NCBI RefSeq assembly: GCF_900458435.1
Contig: NZ_UHCT01000001.1
Span: 2,356,001-2,420,000, forward strand
Direction: 5' to 3'
Source of the DNA: Staphylococcus carnosus
GTDB taxonomy: Bacteria; Bacillota; Bacilli; Staphylococcales; Staphylococcaceae
Length of the DNA stretch: 64,000 bases
The position numbers were made by a program, and so were the translations under genes. The notes beneath the pieces were generated by a model. It had not been told where the DNA came from. It was given only the letters and a program-made list of their open reading frames with translations, and did no database searches. How positions within the stretch are numbered: position 1 is the first letter of the stretch; every line of letters starts with the position of its first letter. This document shows, one piece after another, positions 29,260 to 50,873 of this stretch.

Positions 29260-30426
29260 ATGAAGAAATACCCTATCGCTATATGGATGTTAGCAATCGG
29301 CGCATTCGCAATTGGCATGACAGAATTTGTAATCATGGGATTGCTTCCTAATATTGCACGAGATTTTCATGTTTCTGTGAGCCAAGCAGGACAGTTAATC
29401 ACAGGTTATGCATTAGGGGTAGCCATAGGCGGTCCTATTCTTGTTATGCTTACAATCAAGTTAAACAGAAAATATCTATTAATACTCTTAATGATTATTT
29501 TTATGATAGGCAACATTGCTGCATCATTAAGTCCTACTTATGGTTTTATGATGACAAGCAGAATTATCACCTCACTCGCACATGGTTCTTTCTTTGGAAT
29601 CGGATCAATATTAGCTGCTAGCATGGTTCAACCAGCTTATAGAGCTAGTGCAATGGCATTGATGTTCATGGGACTATCTTTAAGCAATATCTTAGGTGTT
29701 CCATTCGGTACATTAATCGGACAAAATTTTGGTTGGTCAATGACATTTGTTATTATCGCAATTATCGGCGGTCTTGCCTTAATTGGTATTATTATTTTTG
29801 TTCCTAATAGAAAAGAAACTCATAAATCTTCAGTAATGAATGAATTGAAGATTTTAAAAGAAAAGCAATTATGGCTGACTTTAGCTATAACACTTTTTGG
29901 CTTCAGCAGTGTATTTGCTTATTTCACTTATATTTCTTCTATATTAGTAGATGTTTCACATATCAAAGAAAATTTGATTTCTTATATGTTGATCATCTTT
30001 GGAATTGGCGTGACATTAGGTAATGTAATTGGCGGCAAGTTAGCTGACTGGAATCTCAATAAAGCACTGAAAATTATCTTTACAACGTTTATTATTTATT
30101 TCGTGTTACTTTATTTCATACAAATGAATGGCATATTAATGGTAGGCGGTATCTTTTTATTCGGTGTAATAGGATTCAGCATGAGCCCATCGCTGCAATT
30201 CAAAAGTACACTTATTTCGCAAGATGCACCTACACTAGCCAGTACTTTAAATCAATCTGCATTTAATCTTGGTAACGCATTAGGTGCTTTTGTAGGTGGA
30301 TTAGTCGTAACAAATTTACCATTAGCTTCATTAAGTTTAGTGGCTCCATTACTCACACTTATCGGCCTCGTCTTTTTACTTGTCTCTATTTATATAGATA
30401 AAAGAAACAAAACAGTGTATAACTAA
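29260..30426 (+). CDS. Major facilitator superfamily exporter, DHA1-like
   Basis: This is a 388-residue membrane transporter with about 12 hydrophobic segments. The N-terminal AIGMTEFVIMGLLPNIARDFHVSVSQAGQLITGYALGVAIG-like region (split here by residue limits) is typical of the AraJ/YdhP group of DHA1 exporters. The substrate is not predictable; members export sugars, purines or drugs. I start it at ATG 29260 because GGAGG stands 7 bases upstream. The longer frame to 29197 has no site. It is monocistronic, between two strong terminators. Confidence 0.85.
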   Translation: MKKYPIAIWMLAIGAFAIGMTEFVIMGLLPNIARDFHVSVSQAGQLITGYALGVAIGGPILVMLTIKLNRKYLLILLMIIFMIGNIAASLSPTYGFMMTSRIITSLAHGSFFGIGSILAASMVQPAYRASAMALMFMGLSLSNILGVPFGTLIGQNFGWSMTFVIIAIIGGLALIGIIIFVPNRKETHKSSVMNELKILKEKQLWLTLAITLFGFSSVFAYFTYISSILVDVSHIKENLISYMLIIFGIGVTLGNVIGGKLADWNLNKALKIIFTTFIIYFVLLYFIQMNGILMVGGIFLFGVIGFSMSPSLQFKSTLISQDAPTLASTLNQSAFNLGNALGAFVGGLVVTNLPLASLSLVAPLLTLIGLVFLLVSIYIDKRNKTVYN

Positions 30427-30430
30427 AAAT

Positions 30431-30475
30431 AAGCATTAGAACCGCTTAATTCAAACGGTTCTAATGCTTATTTTA
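30431..30475 (+). terminator. Terminator after the MFS gene
   Basis: A 14-bp perfect stem AAGCATTAGAACCG/CGGTTCTAATGCTT (30431-30444 with 30456-30469) is followed by ATTTTATT. Confidence 0.9.
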
Positions 30476-30510
30476 TTGTTTGTTAAAACTTGATATATTA
30501 AAAAAGGACA

Positions 30511-30532
30511 AAAAAAGAGAGCCATACGGGTC
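30511..30532 (-). terminator. Weak terminator after the last 5S rRNA
   Basis: GACCC (minus strand, 30528-30532) can pair imperfectly with GGCTC (30519-30523), followed by a run of seven T on the minus strand. It stands where the clean terminator of the other rRNA operon would be, but with a mismatch. Confidence 0.45.
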
Positions 30533-30540
30533 ACATAATT

Positions 30541-30655
30541 GCCTGGCAACGTCCTACTCTTGCGGAACGTAAGTCCGACTACCATCGGCGCTAAAGAGCT
30601 TAACTACTGTGTTCGGCATGGGAACAGGTGTGACCTCTTTGCCATTGTCACCAGA
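30541..30655 (-). rRNA. rrf: 5S ribosomal RNA (operon 2, with tRNA-Ile)
   Basis: A 115-base 5S rRNA running from TCTGGTGAC to GTTGCCAGGC on the minus strand. By eye it is identical to the copies at 35776 and 41545. Confidence 0.96.
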
Positions 30656-30676
30656 CAATAGAATGATTATACATTC

Positions 30677-30696
30677 AAAACTAGATAGTAAGTAAT
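30677..30696 (-). other. 23S processing stem, 3' arm (operon 2)
   Basis: AAAACTAGATAGTAAGTAAT (plus strand) is complementary, with one extra base, to 33772-33792 on the far side of the 23S gene. Together they would make the base-paired stalk cut by RNase III and Mini-III. Confidence 0.75.
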
Positions 30697-30724
30697 TATC
30701 AATTCAACCAATCAAAACTTGAAA

Positions 30725-33650
<2,926 letters not shown>

Positions 33651-33808
33651 ACGTTATTAATTATGTGAGTAATCTTCTTTGCCATCGGCAAATCGATTAC
33701 TAGCGATTCATTTAAATGAATAAAGCTTTTAAAACTCTAATTCACTCGGTTTTGCTTGGTAAAATCTATTTATTACTTACTTATCTAGTTTTCAATGTAC
33801 AAATTTAA

Positions 33809-33885
<77 letters not shown>

Positions 33886-33917
33886 ATTCCACGATGAATG
33901 TTTTAAAATAAACATTC

Positions 33918-33947
33918 AAAACTGAATACAATATGTCACGTTAATCC
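33918..33947 (-). other. 16S processing stem, 3' arm (operon 2)
   Basis: This stretch is complementary, with small bulges, to 35608-35641 upstream of the 16S gene. The pair forms the RNase III stalk of pre-16S rRNA. Confidence 0.75.
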
Positions 33948-33975
33948 GTCAGTTTCTATTGAAACTGTTCCGTAT

Positions 33976-35538
<1,563 letters not shown>

Positions 35539-35672
35539 GTTATGATTTGTTTGACTAGCTCATAAAAACTAATTTGTTTTAAAACGTCATAAGACGTTTG
35601 TTAATTTGGAATTAACGTTGACATATTGTCATTCAGTTTTCAATGTTCATTTTTTCTGACTCACAAGAATTA

Positions 35673-35701
35673 ATTATACTCTCTTTTGAAAGAGAAGTCA
35701 A
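35673..35701 (-). promoter_or_regulatory. Promoter of rRNA operon 2
   Basis: A near-consensus sigma-A promoter: TTGACT (35696-35701), a 17-base spacer and TATAAT (35673-35678). The spacer itself contains an inverted repeat (CTCTTT with AGAGAG). It lies between the 5S of operon 1 and the 16S of operon 2, so operon 2 need not depend on read-through. Confidence 0.88.
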
Positions 35702-35742
35702 CACTTTTTTAAAAGTTTTTTAATTAGTGAGGTTTCTTTCAC

Positions 35743-35766
35743 AAAAAAATGACCTGTCGGTCAAAA
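35743..35766 (-). terminator. Terminator of rRNA operon 1
   Basis: TGACC/GGTCA (35750-35754 with 35759-35763) with a TGTC loop is followed by seven T residues on the minus strand, just after the 5S gene. Confidence 0.85.
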
Positions 35767-35775
35767 AGTGAAATT

Positions 35776-35890
35776 GCCTGGCAACGTCCTACTCTTGCGG
35801 AACGTAAGTCCGACTACCATCGGCGCTAAAGAGCTTAACTACTGTGTTCGGCATGGGAACAGGTGTGACCTCTTTGCCATTGTCACCAGA
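35776..35890 (-). rRNA. rrf: 5S ribosomal RNA (end of operon 1)
   Basis: A 115-base 5S rRNA, apparently identical to the copies at 30541 and 41545. It is the last gene of the first transcribed rRNA operon. Confidence 0.96.
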
Positions 35891-35911
35891 CAATAGAATG
35901 ATTATACATTC

Positions 35912-35931
35912 AAAACTAGATAGTAAGTAAT
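35912..35931 (-). other. 23S processing stem, 3' arm (operon 1)
   Basis: Same sequence as the stem at 30677-30696. It pairs with 39007-39027 across the 23S gene. Confidence 0.75.
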
Positions 35932-35959
35932 TATCAATTCAACCAATCAAAACTTGAAA

Positions 35960-38885
<2,926 letters not shown>

Positions 38886-39061
38886 ACGTTATTAATTATG
38901 TGAGTAATCTTCTTTGCCATCGGCAAATCGATTACTAGCGATTCATTTAAATGAATAAAGCTTTTAAAACTCTAATTCACTCGGTTTTGCTTGGTAAAAT
39001 CTATTTATTACTTACTTATCTAGTTTTCAATGTACAATCATGAATACTCGAATGAGCATTC

Positions 39062-39091
39062 AAAACTGAATACAATATGTCACGTTAATCC
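39062..39091 (-). other. 16S processing stem, 3' arm (operon 1)
   Basis: This stretch pairs with 40752-40785 upstream of this 16S gene. The 16S-23S spacer of this operon (38886-39127) carries no tRNA. Confidence 0.75.
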
Positions 39092-39119
39092 GTCAGTTTC
39101 TGTTGAAACTGTTCCGTAT

Positions 39120-40682
<1,563 letters not shown>

Positions 40683-40805
40683 GTTATGATTTGTTTGACT
40701 AGCTCATAAAAACTAATTTGTTTTAAAACGTCCTAAGACGTTTGTTAATTTGGAATTAACGTTGACATATTGTCATTCAGTTTTCAATGTTCATTTTAAT
40801 AATAA

Positions 40806-40881
40806 TGGTGGAGACTAGCGGGATCGAACCGCTGACCTCCTGCGTGCAAAGCAGGCGCTCTCCCATCTGAGCTAAGCCCCC
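40806..40881 (-). tRNA. tRNA-Ala (TGC)
   Basis: A 76-base tRNA with anticodon TGC and encoded CCA. It is the last tRNA before the 16S gene. Confidence 0.98.
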
Positions 40882-40903
40882 ATTATGAATAATTAAATAA
40901 GAG

Positions 40904-40977
40904 TCGGGAAGACAGGATTCGAACCTGCGACCCCTTGGTCCCAAACCAAGTGCTCTACCAAGCTGAGCTACTTCCCG
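40904..40977 (-). tRNA. tRNA-Pro (TGG)
   Basis: A 74-base tRNA with anticodon TGG. The CCA end is not encoded and must be added by the CCA enzyme. Confidence 0.97.
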
Positions 40978-41009
40978 TCATTCAATTATTATGTAGTGAA
41001 AATTATAAA

Positions 41010-41086
41010 TGGCGCGCCCGATAGGAGTCGAACCCATAACCTCTTGATCCGTAGTCAAACGCTCTATCCAGTTGAGCTACGGGCGC
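41010..41086 (-). tRNA. tRNA-Arg (ACG)
   Basis: A 77-base tRNA with anticodon ACG (A34 normally becomes inosine) and encoded CCA. Confidence 0.98.
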
Positions 41087-41097
41087 TAATATTTATA

Positions 41098-41186
41098 TGG
41101 TGCCGAGGACCGGAATCGAACCGGTACGGTAATCACTTACCGCAGGATTTTAAGTCCTGTGCGTCTGCCAGTTCCGCCACCCCGGC
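41098..41186 (-). tRNA. tRNA-Leu (TAA)
   Basis: An 89-base class II tRNA with a long variable arm, anticodon TAA and encoded CCA. Confidence 0.98.
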
Positions 41187-41194
41187 AAAAATAA

Positions 41195-41269
41195 TGGAGC
41201 AGAAGACGGGATTCGAACCCGCGACCCCAACCTTGGCAAGGTTGTATTCTACCGCTGAACTACTTCTGC
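41195..41269 (-). tRNA. tRNA-Gly (GCC)
   Basis: A 75-base tRNA with anticodon GCC and encoded CCA. Confidence 0.98.
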
Positions 41270-41289
41270 AATGTATAATGGAAAACTGA

Positions 41290-41362
41290 TGAGCCATAGA
41301 GGATTCGAACCTCTGACCCTCTGATTAAAAGTCAGATGCTCTACCAACTGAGCTAATGGCTC
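41290..41362 (-). tRNA. tRNA-Lys (TTT)
   Basis: A 73-base tRNA with anticodon TTT. CCA is not encoded. Confidence 0.97.
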
Positions 41363-41375
41363 AAAAGATTTAAGA

Positions 41376-41451
<76 letters not shown>

Positions 41452-41458
41452 TATTAAA

Positions 41459-41534
41459 TGGTGGAGAATGACGGGTTCGAACCGCCGACCCTCTGCTTGT
41501 AAGGCAGATGCTCTCCCAGCTGAGCTAATTCTCC
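41459..41534 (-). tRNA. tRNA-Val (TAC)
   Basis: A 76-base tRNA with anticodon TAC and encoded CCA. It is the first tRNA of the array, directly after a 5S gene. Confidence 0.98.
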
Positions 41535-41544
41535 GAATTATATT

Positions 41545-41659
41545 GCCTGGCAACGTCCTACTCTTGCGGAACGTAAGTCCGACTACCATCGGCGCTAAAG
41601 AGCTTAACTACTGTGTTCGGCATGGGAACAGGTGTGACCTCTTTGCCATTGTCACCAGA
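41545..41659 (-). rRNA. rrf: 5S ribosomal RNA leading the tRNA array
   Basis: A 115-base 5S gene that stands before the eight tRNAs, so operon 1 reads 5S-tRNAs-16S-23S-5S. It appears identical to the other two copies. Only 10 bases separate it from tRNA-Val. Confidence 0.95.
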
Positions 41660-41797
41660 CAATGTAATTAATAAGTTGTTTGTGTTTTCCACTTAAACTA
41701 TATTAAGTGTTTTTGTTAACATTTGCAATGGTCAATTTTACACTCAGTTAAAATCTTTTTTACAAATGTATGACGTGTTCTTTTTGACGACTTTTAT

Positions 41798-41826
41798 ATG
41801 TTACTACATTTTCTAAGTCTTGTCAA
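41798..41826 (-). promoter_or_regulatory. rRNA operon 1 promoter, proximal
   Basis: TTGACA (41821-41826), a 17-base spacer and TAACAT (41798-41803) on the minus strand, about 140 bases before the 5S gene. Confidence 0.75.
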
Positions 41827-41911
41827 CACTTTCGAGTTATTTTTCTGAATAACTTATATTCATACAAAATCGCTCATAAAATGTTACTTTATTTCTTCAG
41901 AACATTTAACT

Positions 41912-41939
41912 ATTATACACGCATTAAAAATTATTGCAA
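41912..41939 (-). promoter_or_regulatory. rRNA operon 1 promoter, distal
   Basis: TTGCAA (41934-41939), a 16-base spacer and TATAAT (41912-41917) on the minus strand. With the proximal one it makes the tandem arrangement usual for rRNA operons. Confidence 0.75.
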
Positions 41940-42043
41940 GGGTTTTTCATAAGTTTTTTTGATTTCTTTAAAGTTTTTGTAATATATGTTGATAAAAAGC
42001 TTTGAGAACCTAGATACCGCATGTTTCTTCACATTAAAACCCA

Positions 42044-42073
42044 TAAAAAAGAGTGCTGATTACCAGCACCCTT
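42044..42073 (-). terminator. Terminator after lysS
   Basis: AAGAGTGCTG (42049-42058) pairs with CAGCACCCTT (42064-42073) with one mismatch. A T-run follows on the minus strand. Confidence 0.88.
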
Positions 42074-42098
42074 CTTTCTATTTCTTCTATATAGCCTA

Positions 42099-43604
<1,506 letters not shown>

Positions 43605-44600
43605 TTAAGCTTGTTGGGTTGCTGTTGCTGCAGTTGATTCTGCCTGGAAATTCTGCAGTATATCAATCATTTCTTGTTCAGTGTTTGCTTGGTTTAATGC
43701 TTTACGGGCTTTTCCGTTCCCTTTTACACCTTTTAAATACCAAGAAGCGTGTTTACGCATTTCCATAACACCAATCTTCTCACCTTTTAATTCTACTAGT
43801 CGGCGCAGATGTAATAAAGCAATTTCTACTTTTTCTTTTACAGTAGGTTCATCCATTAATTCGCCAGTCTCTAAATAATGAACTGTACGATAAATCATCC
43901 ATGGATTTCCTAACGCTTCACGACCGATCATCACAGCATCTACGCCTGTTTCATCTAACATTTTTTGTGCAAGTTCAGGACTTGTTACATCGCCATTGCC
44001 GATAACAGGAATATTGACCGCTTCCTTCACTTGTCTAATAATATCCCAATCTGCATGGCCTTCATACATTTGAACACGTGTACGTCCGTGCAATGAAATC
44101 GCTGCTGCACCAGCACGTTCAGCTGCTTTAGCATTTTCTACTGCATAAATATGATCTTCATCCCAGCCGATACGCATTTTGCATGTCACAGGTTTGCTCA
44201 CTTTTTCAGTTACAGCTGAAACCATTTCATATATTTTATTAGGGTCCAATAACCAGCGGGCACCTGCTTCACAACGAATAATCTTATTCACAGGACATCC
44301 CATATTAATATCAATGATATCTGCAGTAGTATTTTGATCTACATAAACTGCCGCTTCTACAAGACTTTCTTTCTCCCCGCCGAAAATCTGTAATGAAAGC
44401 GGGCGTTCATTCTCATCAATATACAACATATTCATTGTTTTAGGATTGTTGAATAAAATTGCCTTATCACTAACCATTTCAGCACATACTAAGCCTGCAC
44501 CGAATTCTTTGACTGTTAATCTGAAGGCAGAGTTGCAAACTCCAGCCATCGGAGCAAGTACGACTCTATTGTCGATTTCTACATCTCCAATCTTCCACAT
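43605..44600 (-). CDS. dusB: tRNA-dihydrouridine synthase (DusB-like)
   Basis: This is a 331-residue FMN-dependent enzyme that reduces uridine to dihydrouridine in tRNA. The N-terminal VVLAPMAGVCNSAFR and the catalytic C102 in DINMGCPVNKI mark the Dus family. The C-terminal helical domain binds tRNA. It lies between folK and lysS, as in other staphylococci. Which D-loop positions it modifies cannot be told from sequence; the DusB label follows general Firmicute naming. Confidence 0.93.
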   Translation of the reverse strand: MWKIGDVEIDNRVVLAPMAGVCNSAFRLTVKEFGAGLVCAEMVSDKAILFNNPKTMNMLYIDENERPLSLQIFGGEKESLVEAAVYVDQNTTADIIDINMGCPVNKIIRCEAGARWLLDPNKIYEMVSAVTEKVSKPVTCKMRIGWDEDHIYAVENAKAAERAGAAAISLHGRTRVQMYEGHADWDIIRQVKEAVNIPVIGNGDVTSPELAQKMLDETGVDAVMIGREALGNPWMIYRTVHYLETGELMDEPTVKEKVEIALLHLRRLVELKGEKIGVMEMRKHASWYLKGVKGNGKARKALNQANTEQEMIDILQNFQAESTAATATQQA

Positions 44601-44623
44601 AATAATTACCTCTCAATCTTTCT

Positions 44624-45098
44624 CTAACGTTTATGATATTTATTCACAGTTTCATCAGGGACTTCAATATCTTTAATTTTTGTCTGAGTGCGCGGATTGA
44701 TTGCCTCAGGTGCAATTTCTTGTAAAGGAATCAATACAAAAGCACGTTCTGCCATTCGCGGATGCGGAATGCTTAAATCCTGATCTTCAATGATTTTATT
44801 ACCATAAAGTAAAATATCTATATCTAATGTGCGCGGTCCCCATCGTTCTTTACGAACACGGTGCAATTGTTGTTCTATATCCAAACCGTTTTTCAATACT
44901 GCTTGCGGTGTTAAATCTGTTTCAATCTCTGCGCATAAATTCAAAAAATCAGGTTGGTCAACATATCCAACTGGTGCTGTTTCATAAAGTGAAGACACTC
45001 GGGTTACTTTTATACTTTGTTGCGCATCTAATAAACGAAGCGCCTCTTTTAATTGATGTTCTCTATCTCCGACATTACTGCCTAAGCCTAAATAAACT

Positions 45099-45106
<8 letters not shown>
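44624..45106 (-). CDS. folK: 6-hydroxymethyl-7,8-dihydropterin pyrophosphokinase
   Basis: This is a 160-residue HPPK that transfers pyrophosphate from ATP to hydroxymethyl-dihydropterin in folate synthesis. Motifs are [15 protein letters not shown] at the start and [16 protein letters not shown] with [16 protein letters not shown]. It overlaps folB by 8 bases and has a weak binding site, suggesting coupled translation. Its product is the substrate of FolP, encoded in the same run. Confidence 0.96.
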
Positions 45107-46390
<1,284 letters not shown>

Positions 46391-46396
46391 TCATTC

Positions 46397-47332
46397 TTAT
46401 TTATCTTCGAAAGAATAAAGCGGAGTTGAAAGGTAACGTTCACCGTTACTTGGCAATACAGTTACAACTGTTTTACCTTTTCCTAATTGTTTTGCTTTTT
46501 GAATCGCAGCATGAATTGCAGCACCTGAAGAAATACCTGCTAAGATACCTTCTTCTTTAGCCACACGACGTGAAGTTTCCATCGCAATTTCGTTGCCGAC
46601 TTTAATCACTTCATCATAAATTTTAGTATCTAAAGTATCAGGAACAAAGCCTGCACCTAAACCTTGTAATTTATGAGGACCTGGTTCTCCACCGCTTAAT
46701 ACAGGAGAATCTTCTGGTTCAATCGCTACAATATCGATATCAGGGTATTGTTTTTTCAAGACTTTGCCGACACCTGTCAACGTACCGCCTGTACCAACAC
46801 CTGCTAAGAATGCATCAATTGTTCTGTCTTCAAACTGTTCAATTAATTCTGGACCAGTTGTCAATTCATGAACAAGTGGATTGGCAGGGTTTTCGAATTG
46901 TTGTGGTTCATAATAACCGTACTCTTCTTTTAATTCTTTAGCTTTTTTAATTGCACCTTTCATCGCTTCAGATCCAGGTGTTAATACCACTTCTGCGCCG
47001 TATGCTTTTAATAAATTACGACGTTCAATACTCATTGTTTCAGGCATTGTGAATACTGCTTTATAACCTTTAGCAGCTGCAACAAATGCTAAACCGATAC
47101 CTGTGTTACCGCTTGTCGGTTCTACAATTGTGTCGCCTGGTTTGATTTTGCCTTCTCGTTCAGCTTTTTCAATCATTGCTAAAGCAATACGGTCTTTAAC
47201 TGAGCCGCCTGGGTTTTGATATTCTAATTTAACATAAACATCAGCTGCGTCTTCAGGTACTACATTGCGTAGTTTAACTACAGGTGTATCTCCAATAATT
47301 TGAACAATATTATCTACAGGTTTCTTTGCCAT
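46397..47332 (-). CDS. cysK: Cysteine synthase (O-acetylserine sulfhydrylase)
   Basis: This is a 311-residue PLP enzyme that makes cysteine from O-acetylserine and sulfide. The PLP lysine is K46 in [12 protein letters not shown], and [12 protein letters not shown] and [13 protein letters not shown] bind substrate and phosphate. I start it at ATG 47330-47332 with AAGGAG at 9 bases; the frame upstream to 47425 has no family similarity. It uses the product of CysE (13164). It is separated from hslO by a terminator and probably has its own promoter, which I did not identify. Confidence 0.97.
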   Translation of the reverse strand: MAKKPVDNIVQIIGDTPVVKLRNVVPEDAADVYVKLEYQNPGGSVKDRIALAMIEKAEREGKIKPGDTIVEPTSGNTGIGLAFVAAAKGYKAVFTMPETMSIERRNLLKAYGAEVVLTPGSEAMKGAIKKAKELKEEYGYYEPQQFENPANPLVHELTTGPELIEQFEDRTIDAFLAGVGTGGTLTGVGKVLKKQYPDIDIVAIEPEDSPVLSGGEPGPHKLQGLGAGFVPDTLDTKIYDEVIKVGNEIAMETSRRVAKEEGILAGISSGAAIHAAIQKAKQLGKGKTVVTVLPSNGERYLSTPLYSFEDK

Positions 47333-47565
47333 AAAAAAACACTCCTTTTTAATTAAAACGATATTGAAAATAAGATAACGAGATGCATTATCCAATATGT
47401 TTAAAGCCCTATCTTTACATCTCAATTCATATTTAATTCTATTTCAAATATATCTTAGCTATTTCATCGGATATCATTATTTTATCAGACTTGTATGACA
47501 AATCACAAGTTGATTGTCTCTATTCTTTTATATTTCCTGTTTTTCGAAAAGAAAACGTGAAAAAA

Positions 47566-47603
47566 AGCGGATTCAATGCTTTAAAATCCGCATCGAATCC
47601 GCT
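47566..47603 (-). terminator. Terminator after hslO
   Basis: AGCGGATT (47566-47573) pairs with AATCCGCT (47596-47603), followed by a T-run on the minus strand. Confidence 0.88.
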
Positions 47604-47616
47604 CTGAATTTAATAA

Positions 47617-48501
47617 TTATGCATTTAATTCTTCAATTAAACCTTTAAGTTCTGCTTCACTGTATTGGTATTTAGCACGGCAGAAATGACATTCTGCTTC
47701 TGCACCATGATCTTCATCTATCATAGCTTGAATTTCAGCTTCACCTAATCCTTTAATCGCATTCAAGAATTTTTCGTGGCTGCAATTACATTCAAATTTA
47801 ACAGGTACTGTTTCTAAGAATTTCACATTCTCTTTACCGAGGATTTCTGTTAACAATTCTTCTGGAGACAATCCTTGATCAATCAATTTTGAAACAGGTG
47901 TCATATTACCGATTGCTTTTTCGACTTTATCAATTGTTTCTTCTTTCGCATTCGGCATTACTTGAATAATAAAACCGCCTGCAGCTTTAATAGAGTTGTC
48001 CGGGTTCACTAAAACACCAAGTCCTACTGAAGAAGGTACTTGTTCACTTGTTGCATAATAATACGTAAAGTCATCTCCAAGTTCACCAGAAACAATCGGA
48101 CTTGAACCTGAGAAATAATCTTTTAAGCCGACATCTTTAACAACAGTCAAAGTGCCATCTGTACCCACTGCACGACGTACGTCTAATTTACCTTGGTCAT
48201 TTAATGGGAAATGCGTTTGCGGATTAGTAACATAACCGCGGATATCTCCTTTAGCATCCGCATCTGCTACGATTCGTCCGATAGGACCATGGCCGTCAAC
48301 CGTCACTGTTAATTTTTGGTCCCCTTTCAACATAGCCCCCATCATTGCTGTAGCAGTCATTGTTCTGCCTAATGCTGCTGAAGCTGTTGGCCAAGTGTAA
48401 TGTCTTGTTTGTGCTTCTTGTACTGCATTTGTTGTAACAGCTGCATATGCACGGATATCACCGTCAAATGCTAATGCTTTTACGATATAATCTTGTGTCA
48501 T
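47617..48501 (-). CDS. hslO: Redox-regulated chaperone Hsp33
   Basis: This is a 294-residue cytoplasmic chaperone switched on by oxidation. The C-terminal zinc-binding cysteines C238, C240, C271 and C274 (CNC and CHFC) are all present; they release zinc and form disulfides under oxidative stress. The N-terminal substrate-binding domain is typical. It lies between ftsH and cysK, as in other staphylococci. Confidence 0.97.
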   Translation of the reverse strand: MTQDYIVKALAFDGDIRAYAAVTTNAVQEAQTRHYTWPTASAALGRTMTATAMMGAMLKGDQKLTVTVDGHGPIGRIVADADAKGDIRGYVTNPQTHFPLNDQGKLDVRRAVGTDGTLTVVKDVGLKDYFSGSSPIVSGELGDDFTYYYATSEQVPSSVGLGVLVNPDNSIKAAGGFIIQVMPNAKEETIDKVEKAIGNMTPVSKLIDQGLSPEELLTEILGKENVKFLETVPVKFECNCSHEKFLNAIKGLGEAEIQAMIDEDHGAEAECHFCRAKYQYSEAELKGLIEELNA

Positions 48502-48571
48502 CCTTATTACTCCTCTTACTTAGTTTTTATATTTAATACGTTTAGTCATTTTTATAATTATTTTGGTCTAA

Positions 48572-48615
48572 AAAATCTCTTCCTGCGTATTCTCATGATA
48601 GCAGAAAGAGATTTT
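48572..48615 (-). terminator. Terminator after ftsH
   Basis: AAAATCTCTT (48572-48581) pairs with AAGAGATTTT (48606-48615) with an inner CTGC/GCAG pair. T residues follow on the minus strand. Confidence 0.88.
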
Positions 48616-48654
48616 AATCTACATTATTTGATTTCAAACAACAATGTTATTTTA

Positions 48655-50757
48655 TTAATCGTTGCGACGGTCATTGTTACGATCTGATTGATTGTTATCA
48701 TGGTCATCAGAAGAAGAATCATTATCACGTTGTGCATCTTCACGTTTACGTGCTTCATATTCTTTTTGGTTTTCTTCTTCTTTGTCTACTTCGGCTTCTT
48801 CTTCTTGATATTTTTTATCTTCATCTTGAACTTCATCAAGAATTTCATCATAAGATTTACCGAATTTACCCTCTGCGAAGTCTTCATCGCCATGATTTAC
48901 AACTTTAGCGTCATCATAATTCACTTCAGGCAATTTGCCGTCGTAGAATAATGAATGGATTTGTTCGCGTACTAAAGTTTCTTCAGTTAACAATGTTTTC
49001 GCAATCAATCGAAGTTGTTCTTGGTGTTCTAACAAGATTTGCTTACAACGTTCATATTGTTCTTTAATAATGCGTTGTACTTCTTTGTCGATTTCATAAG
49101 CAATTTGTCCAGAGTATTCTGGATCGCCTTGCATATCTTTACCTAAGAAGACTTGGCCGCTTCCTTTCGTAAACTGCATTGGTCCAAGTTTTTTACTCAT
49201 ACCATATTCAGTTACCATAGAGCGCGCAATTTGTGTTGCACGTTCAAAGTCGTTAGAAGCACCCGTAGAAACTTCATTAAAGTTGATATCTTCTGATACA
49301 CGACCACCTAACAAGCCGCAAATCTTATCAAGCAATTCAGGCTCTGTCATTAAGAAGCGATCTTGTTTAGGAAGCATCATTGCATAACCGCCGGCTTGAC
49401 CACGCGGTACGATGGTAACTTTATGTACCACTTCTGCTTCATCCAAGACCATACCGATAATTGTATGACCCGCTTCATGGTGTGCCACAATATTACGTTC
49501 TTTTTCAGAAATAACACGTGATTTCTTAGCTGGACCTGCAATAACACGGTCTGTTGCTTCTTCAATATCACGCATATCGATTTTCTTCTTACCGTCACGA
49601 ACCGCAATTAATGATGCTTCGTTCAGCAAGTTTTCTAAATCGGCACCAGAGAAACCTGGTGTTCTTTGCGCAATTGCTTTCAAGTCTACTGTTTCATCTA
49701 GAGGTTTGTTTCTAGCATGTACATATAGAATTGCTTCACGTCCTTTAACATCTGGACGGCCGACTTGAATTTGTCTGTCAAAACGACCTGGACGTAATAA
49801 CGCAGGGTCTAAGATATCTGGACGGTTTGTAGCGGCAATCATGATGATACCTTCATTTTCACCGAAGCCATCCATTTCTACTAATAATTGGTTCAACGTT
49901 TGTTCACGTTCATCGTGACCGCCGCCGACACCAGCACCACGTTGGCGTCCAACAGCATCAATTTCATCGATGAAAATGATACAAGGTGCATTCTTCTTAG
50001 CATTTTCGAATAAGTCGCGGACACGGCTCGCACCGACACCGACGAACATTTCAACGAAATCAGAACCACTGATTGAGAAGAATGGTACACCCGCTTCACC
50101 TGCAACAGCACGTGCAAGTAACGTTTTACCTGTACCCGGAGGACCTACTAGAAGTACACCTTTAGGAATTCTAGAGCCCATATCTTTAAATTTCTTATTG
50201 TCTTTCAAGAAATCTACAATTTCGATTAATTCTTGTTTTTCCTCATCTGCACCCGCTACGTCAGAGAAACGTACACGGCGTTTTTGGTTATCGTACATTT
50301 TCGCTTTGGATTTACCAAAGTTCATCATACGGCCGCCACCACCGCCGCCTTGTGCTTGACTAAGGAAGAAAATAAATAATAAAGCAATAACCAATACTGG
50401 AATCAATGTTGAAAGAATACTTACAAATACGCTTTGTTTTTCTTCTTCTTTAACTGTAAACTTCAAATCTTTTTGTTTGTGTGCTTCATCTGTGACTTTT
50501 TGCAAGTCTTTTTCGTTATTATATAGCATCGTTGAAGAATAATCTTCACCGCTCTTGGTTTTTCCGCTTACTAAATATACATTCTGTTCAGGCTGGATCT
50601 CTAAAGTTTTCAGATCGCCTTTTTCGAGTTTATTCGTGAACTGTGTATAAGAAAGTTGCTTTGGCATATTGCCATTACCATTCAGCCAAGAAAATAAACC
50701 GAATATAAAAACGCCAATGATTGCGATTACAAGCACATTGCGAAAAGCTTTCTGCAT
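48655..50757 (-). CDS. ftsH: Membrane-bound ATP-dependent zinc metalloprotease FtsH
   Basis: This is a 700-residue membrane protease that removes misfolded membrane proteins and regulators. Two membrane helices lie at about 8-25 and 112-134. The AAA+ Walker A loop GPPGTGKT is at 205-212, FIDEID near 262-267, and the zinc site HEAGH at 427-431. The C-terminal tail (about 640-700) is highly charged and low in complexity. The promoter is at 50807-50835. Confidence 0.98.
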   Translation of the reverse strand: MQKAFRNVLVIAIIGVFIFGLFSWLNGNGNMPKQLSYTQFTNKLEKGDLKTLEIQPEQNVYLVSGKTKSGEDYSSTMLYNNEKDLQKVTDEAHKQKDLKFTVKEEEKQSVFVSILSTLIPVLVIALLFIFFLSQAQGGGGGGRMMNFGKSKAKMYDNQKRRVRFSDVAGADEEKQELIEIVDFLKDNKKFKDMGSRIPKGVLLVGPPGTGKTLLARAVAGEAGVPFFSISGSDFVEMFVGVGASRVRDLFENAKKNAPCIIFIDEIDAVGRQRGAGVGGGHDEREQTLNQLLVEMDGFGENEGIIMIAATNRPDILDPALLRPGRFDRQIQVGRPDVKGREAILYVHARNKPLDETVDLKAIAQRTPGFSGADLENLLNEASLIAVRDGKKKIDMRDIEEATDRVIAGPAKKSRVISEKERNIVAHHEAGHTIIGMVLDEAEVVHKVTIVPRGQAGGYAMMLPKQDRFLMTEPELLDKICGLLGGRVSEDINFNEVSTGASNDFERATQIARSMVTEYGMSKKLGPMQFTKGSGQVFLGKDMQGDPEYSGQIAYEIDKEVQRIIKEQYERCKQILLEHQEQLRLIAKTLLTEETLVREQIHSLFYDGKLPEVNYDDAKVVNHGDEDFAEGKFGKSYDEILDEVQDEDKKYQEEEAEVDKEEENQKEYEARKREDAQRDNDSSSDDHDNNQSDRNNDRRND

Positions 50758-50806
50758 GCGTTTTTTCCTCCTACTCCAATAATAAAACTAACAAAAATTG
50801 TAACAC

Positions 50807-50835
50807 AATATAACTTTTTATGGCTAGTATTTCAA
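50807..50835 (-). promoter_or_regulatory. Sigma-A promoter of ftsH
   Basis: TTGAAA (50830-50835), a 17-base spacer and TATATT (50807-50812) on the minus strand, about 50 bases before the ftsH start. Confidence 0.72.
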
Positions 50836-50873
50836 CTTTAAGAAAAACTTAACCATACACATGATTAAAATGT

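Larger units (their letters stand above)
41660..42043 (-). other. Promoter region between lysS and the rRNA/tRNA operon
   Basis: This gene-free AT-rich stretch holds two tandem promoters (41798-41826 and 41912-41939) for the 5S-tRNA-rRNA operon. The lysS terminator borders it at 42044. I see no open frame or further clear element in it. Confidence 0.7.
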
